From Kipferlia bialata (taxonomy: Eukaryota; Fornicata): a stretch of 21,917 nt of DNA. Location of the stretch: assembly GCA_003568945.1 (NCBI GenBank), contig BDIP01000311.1:1-21917 (forward strand). The letters are read 5' to 3'. The translations under genes were made by a program, and so were the position numbers. Each line of letters begins with the position of its first letter. Within the stretch, counting starts at the first letter, position 1. This document shows positions 1 through 9,400 of the stretch, piece after piece. The notes beneath the pieces are model-generated. The model was not told the DNA's origin. It did no database searches and worked only from the letters and a program-made list of their open reading frames with translations.

Positions 1-16
1 GAGAGAGAGAGAGAGA
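1..16. repeat. GA microsatellite at the window edge
   Basis: Simple (GA)n run. Read on the minus strand it is (CT)n and directly follows the open frame of the last visible MRH exon, so it may be coding as Leu-Ser repeats or may mark the next intron. Confidence 0.9.
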
Positions 17-262
17 CTCAGGATGATACCAGACTCGGGGTCCTGGAGGGGTAAGGGTATATGTAGAGTATATGGAGAGGGGGGAGGGGGTAGATATTAA
101 TGGAATAATACCGGACACCGGGTAGAGATAGAGTGGGGTGGTATATACACACCTCAGTGTTCATGAGTGACACACTCATCTTGTCCCACACCCCAGCCAT
201 GTGGTACTCATCATGCAATGCACTGTACTGGCACATAGCGGCACCTGCGCACCTGGTGTAAG

Positions 263-306
<44 letters not shown>

Positions 307-1027
307 TATATCATGCAGGGCACTGTACTGGCACATGGCGGCACCGGCACACCTATAGAGTAAGATATATGAATATAGAGAGAGGTGGGGTATGCTATAC
401 AACGCAAAGGGGAGGTGGAAGGGGGGGGGGGGGTAGCAATACACTATGAAATGTACGTACTCCATGCGGGTGGGTGGCTTCTCTGTGGTTGGTACCCCAG
501 GGTGTCCCATCTCAGAGGTGGGCTGGCATAGGTTCCAGAAGTAGGTGACTGGGGGTAAGGGTAATAGAGAGACAGTGTATATACTTGGCGATGCAAAAGT
601 CCACAGAGTGAATAGTATGCATCAATACACACACACGTACACTCATCGTCGTCCAGCTCGTATGCCACATTGTCGGTGCCAGCAGTGGGGATCAGGGCAG
701 CGAAGTTGTACTGATAATAGGAGTACTGGGGTAAGACAGAAGGAGACTGGGGGAGACTTGAAGTGGCTGGTCCCAGGTCAAGGAACCAGCAATACAGCTA
801 TATCACTCATCACTACTCACTGTCTCCTACGCACTGTCTCGAGGCTAAGTGAAGGGTGAGGAACAACTGCTCCTTCCAGACAATAACACTCTTACATATA
901 CCAAGAGTATACATCAAATACACCTCCTCACCTGCACACTACATGTGTTGTAGTCAATGGACACATTCAGCTCTGCCAGGGCAAGGCCCAGCAGGGCCAC
1001 AAGACACGCACACAGGCCCACTCTCAT
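1..1027 (-). CDS. Signal-peptide MRH (mannose-6-phosphate receptor homology) domain protein, 3' end cut by the window
   Basis: Five exons join in phase: 932-1027, 641-725, 461-548, 153-252 and 1-42 (partial). The start at 1027 gives MRVGLCACLVALLGLALA, a classic signal peptide; an in-frame start at 1102 would bury it. The mature part has the MRH pattern: NTCSVQ, YQYNFAALI, then TYFWNLCQP (the paired aromatic/NxC strand typical of the family), CAGAAMCQ, and finally EDPESGIILS just before the window edge. MRH domains bind mannose-6-phosphate or other N-glycan tips, in sorting receptors or ER quality-control lectins; the arginine, glutamate and tyrosine that decide sugar binding would lie beyond position 1. 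Spliced joins use donors GTGAGG, GTACGT, GTACGT and GTGTGT. The last exon enters a CT microsatellite and may encode Ser-Leu repeats. Family call is from motif recall; a transmembrane tail cannot be judged. Confidence 0.72.
266..303. repeat. GA microsatellite in MRH intron
   Basis: Perfect (GA)n run of nearly 40 nt lying between the real exon at 153-252 and its degenerate upstream copy at 312-355. On the minus strand it supplies the pyrimidine tract ahead of the 3' splice site at 253. Confidence 0.95.
312..355 (-). repeat. Degenerate tandem copy of the MRH exon start
   Basis: About 44 nt closely match the first part of the true exon at 212-255 with an offset of 100 nt, including a 3' splice site (TATAG before GTGTGCCGG). 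It translates to the same CAGAAMCQYSALHD peptide, but no GT donor follows before the CT microsatellite, so it looks like an exon remnant rather than a used exon. Confidence 0.75.
420..433. repeat. Poly-G tract in MRH intron
   Basis: A run of about a dozen G on the plus strand (poly-C in the sense of the gene) in the intron between 253 and 460. Such tracts are prone to length errors in sequencing. Confidence 0.85.
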
Positions 1028-1193
1028 CCTGTCGCTTGAGAGTGGGAACCAGTCAGTCGAAGGTTTTTGGACCCTTTTATGAACAACAATTAACGTCAGC
1101 AAAAGGGTTTATCACTTTTTCTAACACATAGACTCTATGTGGAGCCATTCCATCTATACCATTACACGGACTGATAGTCCTTCATTATCTCCC
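1028..1193 (-). promoter_or_regulatory. Compact intergenic spacer: dynein 3' end and MRH promoter
   Basis: These 166 nt must hold both the 3' untranslated and polyadenylation signals of the dynein-like gene and the promoter of the MRH gene. No AATAAA is visible on the minus strand. Nearer the MRH start there is a TGACGTTAAT element and an A-rich CATAAAAGG, either of which could be promoter elements, but no motif is diagnostic. An 8-bp inverted repeat sits at 1125-1141. Confidence 0.45.
1125..1141. repeat. Perfect 8-bp inverted repeat with a 1-nt centre
   Basis: CACATAGA / TCTATGTG around a single base, in the gap between the two genes. It could form a short hairpin near the dynein 3' end or be a dimeric factor site. 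Function unknown. Confidence 0.5.
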
Positions 1194-3438
1194 CTATGGA
1201 CTCATGCTGACGGGTGTGTCTGTAGATATGACATCAAAGTGGACCCCAGCCCAGTATGACCTATGGACCCATGTGCTCAGTCTGACACTGCCTAGCCTAT
1301 CACCCCTGTATAGCACAGGGACATCCACCTCATCTGCTATCGACCTGCCACTGCCACCGCCACCCCCACTGGTAGAGTGGTGGATGGGCACTCCCTCCCC
1401 TGACACACCTGGCCTTACTATAGACACCACACTAGACCCAGCAGAGGAGGCAGGCTGGGTGTGGGTCTCTACCTCGGTCTCCATAACTGTGTCCATGGGC
1501 ATGTCACGCAATGGAGTCAGCTTGTCACCAGCGGTGACATGCAAGTACAACCTTACACGCTTGCTAGGCAGGAAAAACGAGTCCATGACAATAGTGGTAC
1601 GCGTGGAGTCCAGTACGAACCCCACCATCTCAGCCGATACACAGACTACAAACTCTTCAGTGTCAGTAGGGAGAGTGGGTGATATCATGTATCGACAGGT
1701 GGTGCCTAGTGGTACTCCATGGTACATAGCGTAGAGCACCCTCAAGCCTGTCAGGATGGCCTGTGTGGAGGTGTATGAGACGTGGCATAGGTTGGATGGA
1801 CCATCCTGACTAGTCCATGTGCACACAGGGAAGAAGGAGAGAAACTCATCAATCTGGGGTGAGATATGAATAGTTGAAACAGTTCTTAGCAGTAGAGGTG
1901 TATCAACATGATGTAGTATATTGAGTATACCTCTCTCATGTATTCGTCCCCAACCATCGACCCGCATATGTCTAGCAATGTGCATGAGTCCTCGCACAAG
2001 TCCAGACTCTCATCACTGAGGAAGGATACAGCTGAGTCTTCCCTTCCACTGCACTGCATAGTACAACGTAGCTGTCTCAATAGACTGGGCATCCTAGGGT
2101 TATATAGAGGGAGTAAATACACATTTATAACCAAGAGAGATAGTATATACATGGGTGCATACATACCTGAACCCCCGTATCTGCACTCCCCTGACCCCGA
2201 AGTAGTGTGCTATGAGGCATGCACCCCCACTAGTACCATGGGTGTACACTGCATCCAAGGCAGAGAGAGACTCTTTCAGGGAGAGAGAGACTGACAGTAC
2301 AGCTGCACCCGCCTCCTCCGCCTTCGGCCATATGAATGCCACCCTAGGCCCCTCTCTCTCTCTCTCTTCGTCTCTACTCTCCCCTGCTATACCACCTAGG
2401 GGTATGGGTCTGGTGGGTATGCCACTCAGGGAGGGTACACCATGCCGGGAGGAGAGGGAGAGAGAGCTGCAGATGGATGGAGCACCAGAGGAACACACTG
2501 AGAGGGGGTGGTTCCTGAGGATTAGGATGACAATATAGAGAGGGTGCAACACTGAGTGAGAGTTACAATAATTGGTCACAATACCTGTATGAGAGTGATC
2601 TGACAGATGGAGAGGACCGGCCGAACGTGTCGGTGTGGTCCCCTATGCGTCTGCCATACACTGCATCACTGGCATCGAGGGAGGCACAGGGGCTGGAGAG
2701 CTCAACCTGATAGGTCAGGAGCTGTGCAGTCGAACTAGGTACACTATACGCACACATACATATATGTGTATACTTATGTGTGTCCAGCAGACACCCTACC
2801 TGCGCTGGCACCATTAGACTCCTGGCCGGTGTGTCTGGTGTCTGTGTAACACTGTGCATGGCATGTACCATGGCACCTAGAGATAGTGTCGAGTGGCCCT
2901 TGGCTCGCAGGGGGTCTACACCTACTGCACTGGGGAGTGAGGGTGTATCAATGATACTGCTATATACACGCACAGTGAATATTTGTATAGAATATAACAA
3001 CACTGACCTGCACCGCCTGCTCCACAGCATGGATCCCAGTATGTCTGGTAGGTACCATCTGATGGAGTCTATGCCTGTCTCGTGTACATAAAACTGGTGA
3101 CATAAGGGAACCTGGGGGTTAGAAATTCCTAGCGTATCTCCACTCAATACCGTGTTGTCTCACTAGACACCATACCTCTCTCTTTACATGCTGTGCTATT
3201 CCTCCTGGTAGCCTAGCCTGGTAAGGGGTCGCTAAACCCCTCTGCTCTATCAGCGACTTGATCCTGTGCGTTAGATGTGTAAATACTGGGTAAATGCCGT
3301 ATATGTAGTCAGGGCATGAGCCCACGGTAGGTTAAATGGTAAGGATACCCACCTGGGGTATCTAGACATGGTAGCAATCTGCATAGTCAGCAGCTGTGCA
3401 GATAGGTATGCATCCTGGGCACCCACGGGAGAGGACGC
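1194..3438 (-). other. Dynein C-terminal domain (residues about 4447-5017)
   Basis: Eight exons. The last, 1194-1853, carries the clearest match: GPSNLCHVSYTSTQAILTGL aligns with gpP..fWlsgfff.qaFLTg, then RVLYAMYHGVPLG with lq.yArk..ipid, RVRLYLHVTAGDKL with v.i.GLfleGA.Wd, and VPVLYRGDRLGSVRLS followed by YWAGV with cPVY.t..R.....v.L.....Wi.rGV. The stop is TAG at 1194-1196. Inserts unlike other dyneins are a charged/Ser stretch near 2330-2460 and a Gly-rich loop (STSGGGGGSGRS) near 1330-1385. The presence of this domain means the chain is full length at its C terminus. Confidence 0.72.
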
Positions 3439-6400
3439 CTGATGTCATATCCATATACATATATGTTACATATATGATATATGTATATAGTACTTCCAGC
3501 TATTATGCTTAATGCGCTATATGCATCATACACCAACCTCTGTGTCTATGGCCCCATATGACAGACAGAACCCCCTGATCACCCTCTGCATCTCTGTTGA
3601 GAAGCCAGAGGATACATACTGGGCAGTGCCTGGGAGGTGAGACGGGAGGAAGGTGCCTACATATGTATACTCTGTGTACATCTGGTACTTTCCTACTGTA
3701 CTCTACGTGTATGTATATATACTCATGGCTACTATGCACCCACCTGGCCCCACCCTATCCCCACTGTCCGTGGCAGAGAGAGACACCTCCAGGGCATGTC
3801 CCATAAGTCGGTGGGCAAGGCTGGTGTGAATGCCTATTCAGTGTATTAGAATACATACACTTATATAAATAGAGGGTTTTGCATCAACTTATGGCATACC
3901 TATATGGCGCCACCATATCCGCAGCTATCGACACTGTATGACTGCTCCTGGCTACCAGTGAGTCTGCCAGTGCATCATACTCTCTCGACGCAGAGGCAGG
4001 GACAAGGACAAGCATCTTGCGCTCCTGGGAGGTGAGGGGGTACTAAAAATGTGTCTTTACATTCTGAACCTGGTCACGTCTCAACGTATAGTTAAAGATA
4101 TGTAAAGCCATTATTGGTGTATAGTGTGTAGTGACATATTCAGATATAGTGAATTATGTGTACCTCATAGAACACTGGGTCATTGACCGACAGGTGCGTG
4201 ATTTGGTCGAACTGCACCACTCTGATCCTATGTCCTGAGGCACCGTCTAGGCCATAGATGGGTACCTGCATCAGAAACAGTACCATAGTACCAGCAGTAT
4301 CTATATAATATATATGCATATTGTTAGTACTTACCTGCCCCACCCCCCAGAGGGCACCTGCTATGTCAGGCAGCAGCCACAGACAGTCGGCATGCACTAT
4401 CACATGCAGAGCACGTGGGTTGCTAGAGTGGGCCAGGGTGTGCACACTCTGCTCCACCCTGTCCCAGTGCCTAGAGAGACTGGCCCTGTCCTTGGCTAGC
4501 ACACTCTCTCTCTCCTGCATCCCCTTCACACTGTGGGTACTGAGTGATGTGGCGCGTAGGTAGGCAGAGAGGGCTGCTAGACCAGATGTGGGGTTGAGGC
4601 ACAGGCACACGCACAGGTGCTTGAAGAGTACGATGTCAGCATCCGCTGTCGAGTATTTACCCAATACAGCACTGGGTAGCCATATGGGTGTGACCTTGGC
4701 CCCCTGTAGCACCCTATCTGTGCATGATGCCCCATTGAGTAGACCCACTAGACATCTAAGGGCACCCTCGGAATCACGGCACACCTCTACTAGACCTGAC
4801 CGTAGCTGTCTGTAGGTGGATACCTCAGCACAGAGACCGTTGAAGAGAGAGTGACAGGAGGCCTCGAGATGGACAAGGCGACCCAAGGCACTGGTGGTAA
4901 GAGTATCACTCAGACATAACTACATCGGAACATGGTAGTGTAAATAGAAGAATAAATGTACGTACTCCCTGAGCCCCTTCCCCGCATGTCCGTTGGTCAC
5001 TGATCTAATCACTGGGTCTAGCACTCTGGCCAGGCCTATTGCACGGGGCTTCTCAGCCAACTCTCTCAGGGTCTAGTGGTAGAGGGGAACAGACAAAGAG
5101 AGAGTAACATGTCAACAACTGAGTTATCACCGACAGCATACCTCCCAGTCGGCGCCATAGAGTGCCTTCAGCACTGGCAGTACTGACCCAGAGATGTGAC
5201 CACGTAGCCTTAGTCCAGTCAAGAGAGTGGATGTGAGGATGGAGGGTACGTGTGAGGGCTGCGTGGCTATGGTGTGCATCTTCTCACAGATCTTTCCCTG
5301 GGCAGGTAAGTACTACTGCAGGATACATGTGAGATGGAGAAAACTGAGGAGTGATACAATAATACGCACCAAACCCCTTATCATACTAAGTATAGCTAGG
5401 GACCAGAAGACACCTATCACAACTACATATATATATATACATATCACGTACCAGTCACCCCATGAATGTATCCCCGCTAGGAACTCTGTCGTCACCTCTT
5501 CCGTACAATGCCTATACATGTATGTATATATATATATATATGTGTGTAGTTAATCACGTACCAGCCCCCCCATGAATGCCTGTCCCACAACATGTGACAG
5601 CCTAGGGGTGTCAGGTGGAGAGGTGCCGGTAGACACCCTCCCCCCCTGCATCACACCCACCAGTCCATGCCTCAGGTACTCTAGCTGGTGCTCCCACCTA
5701 CCCAGTGCACGTATCAGGGGGGAGGGGTATGTCTTCAGAGTGGAGGAGAGGTGCAGCCGCATCTCACGCCATTGCTGGGGGTGGGAACGGTCACAAATGA
5801 AATGTAGTATATACGTGACCCGTGTTAAATACATAATACACCTACCTGGAATGGAGTGGTCATGTCCCACACGCTGCACAGCTGGGGTTAAAGAGAGACA
5901 GAGTCATATGGGTATGGATACATTCTAGTCCAGAGTATGCACCCACCTCCTTGAACAGTTCCTCTGCTCTGTTATGATGGTCCGCCAGTGCGTCCAGCAC
6001 TTGTACCACCTTGTCCTCTTCTTCTCTAGGCTTGAGGTGCATGGCGACTGTACCTATGCCACCCTTGAGACTGTGCATGTGGGAGTGCATACCATGCTCT
6101 AACAGAACAACTTGGGATAAGGGAGATGCACACTAGATAAGGGAATATATAATGTACTAGGAGTATATATACATATTGTATGTATGGATGTGGGAGTGCA
6201 TGCCGTGCTCCAGCAGCACAACTTGGGATAAGGGAGATGCACACTAGATACGGGAATATATATTGTACTAGGAGTATATACACATATTGAATGTATGGAT
6301 GTGGGAGTGCATGCCGTGCTCTAGCAGAACAACTGGAGTTAAGGTGGTACATACACACTTGCAAGGGTAGATATGTTACACACAGTATCTCAATTCAAAC

Positions 6401-9400
6401 TGTATAGATATATACAATAAGCAGTGATACCTCTTCTAATGGGTCCATTCCCACTGGCACGCCCTGTCTTCTCAACGGCAGTCAGGACAGACAGGAGGTT
6501 GAAGGCAGGCTGGGGTTAGGACTGACACAGACACTATAGCGTTTGTATTTGGATATATATAGGGAAGTGAGAGCTGAGTACCTCTGGTGAACAGCAAATC
6601 AATGTCCTGAAGTGTGGGGCGGAAAGACACTCTTGGGGCACACACACGAATATGCGGCGGGAGTGGATTGGGGTCTGTGGTGAGAAACTGGACAATTTGT
6701 GTATCTATGAGTGAGCATGAATGATTGTTATGTGTCAAAGTTGATCCGTACCTTCAGTAGTACTTGGTGGGTCCCAATCAGAAACTCCTGACCGGGCTTG
6801 GTAGACTGGGGTGAGACAGAGATTGATGATCAGCAATGACACCATATATGGAGTTAGTTTCAATGACCTCCCAGCGGGAGTCCCACATGCATACCTGGCT
6901 AATGTAGGCCCTCATGATCTGGAGCAACAGCTGAACGGCCTACAAGTGAGAACAAATATACGTGTTAGAATAGGCTGAACTAGTGTGGCATATTGCATAC
7001 TCTCTCTGAGCGGACTACAGATATAGATTACCAATACCTGAGAGCTGGCCGGTTGTCTTCGCTTGGACACCAGGATCAGGTCTCTCTTGTTCTGCAAGGC
7101 CTTGGATATCGACTGACAGGTGGCTTCGAACCCTCCATCAAACCTCACAACACTCTGGCGACAGAGACTCTGGGCGTCTCTTAGCACCTATTTATCAGTA
7201 TCAGTATCAGTATATTTCTAAGTCAGTAAGTACCTTTGTGTTCTGTGCTGGCTTGTTTGTGGGACTGAGCTTGTCCAGCATCCCATGCCTCCACATACTA
7301 AGGGTCTTAGCCAGTGCCTCCCCATACACACAGTCTAGTAGCACCACAGCCCCCTGCACTCCCTTCAGTACATGGCATGCCTTCTGACATGCCCAGACCG
7401 CCTCATCCTGCACAGGCACCAGACCCAGGGACATCCAGTGGAAGGGCCGGACAGGGTGTGTGAAGACATGTCTGTACGTGTAGTTGACCAGTGTGGTGAC
7501 ATAGGGAAGTATGTACACGGGGTTGTCTGCAATGTGTTGGTTTCGCCCTGTCATAGGTGAGAGTATAGGTGCTAGACGAGTAGGGTCAGACATCAGGGTG
7601 TGGTCGAAGGTCAAGAGAGCGGCCAGGGAGGCATATGACTCTGTGCCGCGCATCCAGTCACTCTCCACTCTAGCACTCTTCTCTGTCACACTCTTCTCTT
7701 CCTCAGTGTCTCTACCTCTCCCTCCACCAACCCAGGGATCTATGAGCAACCTTGCTCTATCCACTGACTGCTGCAGCCTCTCACTCACACTCTCCCTCTG
7801 AACCAGGTACTCAGTGAGACTGCTACTCAGCGACGTCAACCGCGTAGTAACCTCCACCCAGTAGTGGTGGAACACTGCCGCAAAGTGCACTGCCAGTTCA
7901 TAGTAGCTGGGGTGCAGCCACGTCTCCTCGTTCCCTATTCCCTCAGTCTCTAATCCAATGAGACGCTGCATGACTGTCGAAACTACGCGGTTTGAGGATT
8001 CCTTTGGTATCGAGTCATACTCATGGCCATAGCGGTGGGTGAAGTGGCTGAGGTGAGGCTTGGGGGGTGGCTACAGCAATAACAACTCCTTGCCTTCACT
8101 AAACACTTCTATTTAGAGATACATGCATATACTCAACTCCTCACCTATTGTGTACAGGCACTATGCCTTCTCTGTGCATTGTGTGCATGGGCACATGGGA
8201 GTGGCCGAGGAGGTGGGTCCTAGGGTAAGTAATACGTGCAGTATTTGTTGTAATGTATTTCTTCTAGAACACACATTGCCACGGGGACTACACACTTTGA
8301 GTACCTGTATAGTCTGTTGTCAGCCCTGTACTCGGAGTTTGTGACAAGCACTGCCAAGCCCTGTGACAGTTTGGCTGAGAGCACAGTCTCGCCTGGGACC
8401 GTGGAGTATGTGGTGGCAACGGCAAAGTGGAGTCGAGCGAGGGCTGCCGCACTAGATGTGAGTGGTATTGCATGTTACTATCAGCTCGATCAACACACCT
8501 GAAGACTGGTGGCATGTGACCCTTTCCGAGAGCCATTATGGTGCACTGGAGGACAGCGGACTTGGATAGCATGTCTGGATATCAGCTTTGTACTACTTAC
8601 ATATAGAGAGAGGTACTACTATCAATAACTGCTCTAGATGACACCAACCTCCCGGTATCCGTAGCAGCACCCTGCTGCATATTGGTGGCTCTGGTAGCAC
8701 AGGGGGTATCAGCCTGCTCTCACAGCTGGACGGGAAGACCTTGAAGGGCCTCATATCCTGTCTCGCAGGTTGGACTGCCAGAGACGGTGATACACCACAC
8801 GCCAACACAATACTCAGACGAATCAGAGCTCGGATCCGATCTTCAAGAGAATCTGATGTGAGAAATGTACTATATACTGCATATAGGCAAGATGTGCCTC
8901 TTACCTAGCTGGAAGGCAGTCCAGAGTGCCACCTGTAAGGCCGAGTCCTGGTTCTCGGCCACCCTTAGGCCCAGCCTCAACACACCCACATCCACTACAG
9001 CTCTAGGCAGGTGTATGTCATACTCCTCTGACACAAACTGGGGTGTGGTCACAGACCCGACTGAGTCTAGAGACATGGTAGTGGTAGTGCCTGAGCTGGG
9101 TGCGTATGTGCTCTGGTTGGCATTAATTCTCCACCCTATCAGCCTACTCCCAGCCTCGAGGTTCTGCACTACACCTACTCTCCTCCTCGCCTCCTGTCTA
9201 TGCTTCTTCTGCTGGGTCTTGTAGGAGAAGGAGGCCATGCGGGGTATGGACTCTGTGTAACACAGGATGCGTATCAATGCCTTGGTCGCATGGTCTATGT
9301 CTAGTGGTGTCCTGCCTGATAGGGACAGTGTCACTATGGGTACACGCAGGTGGGGCTTGGGGTTGGCAGGGGTAGGCGTGCGACACAGGCGTAGGGCAGA

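Larger units (their letters stand above)
3538..5881 (-). other. AAA6 module (residues about 3959-4446)
   Basis: The 36-nt exon 5846-5881 plus 5562-5774 reads LCSVWDMTTPFQQWREMRLH, in the place of lyFvi..L..i..mYq.SL..f, then RWEHQLEYLRHGLVGVM for R...L....t..vy..v.rgLf. Further on, YRQLRSGLVEVCRDSEGALR fits the fqkLl.lr..rpdr..~a helix, RALHVIVHADCLWLLPDIAG fits G.WvlLqN.HLa..wl, and HRIRVVQFDQITHLSVND the FRlwlts..~~~fP..lLq segment. AAA6 does not bind nucleotide in any dynein. Small exons with phases 0, 1 and 2 all join cleanly. Confidence 0.62.
5947..7653 (-). other. AAA5 module (residues about 3624-3958)
   Basis: Spread over seven exons, several very short (45, 54, 79, 93 nt). FHWMSLGLVPVQDEAV aligns with i.~W...GLP.D..s.eN, and GVQGAVVLLDCVYGEAL with r.PLliDPq.qA. 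ISKALQNKRDLILVSKRR matches lE.ai..G.pvLien, QAVQLLLQIMRAYI matches L.plL....k, GQEFLIGTHQVLLK matches ...i.lGd..i, and RRIFVCVPQECLSAPHF matches FRlylTTkl.nPhf. This near colinear run is the strongest evidence for the dynein family after the linker. REEEDKVVQVLDALADHH fits the post-AAA5 helix. The exon at 5947-6110 must use the nearest of three duplicated 3' splice sites. Confidence 0.78.

Noticed and set aside
6026-6364. Minus-strand frame with a 37-residue repeat (ARHALPHPYIQYVYILL).
   Set aside because: It arises because the 111-bp tandem repeat is a multiple of three; most of it is intron and the frame disagrees with the exon phases.
7234-7560. First read as a microtubule-binding domain (QDEAVWACQKACHVLKG).
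   Set aside because: The same residues align better with AAA5 (GLP.D..s.eN and PLliDPq), and the next exons continue AAA5 without a gap.
8149-8860. Plus-strand reading that resembles a dynein AAA4 P-loop (STLLHIGGSGSTGGISLLSQ) and preceding helices, suggesting an inverted segment.
   Set aside because: The minus strand has phase-matched exons 8601-8852, 8499-8574 and 8305-8451 with good splice sites, and better colinear matches to AAA4 (iN.lLasGeiP.LF and NLHvvL..sp). The plus-strand frame has a stop before the P-loop-like part and no fitting splice sites. I treat it as an antisense coincidence.
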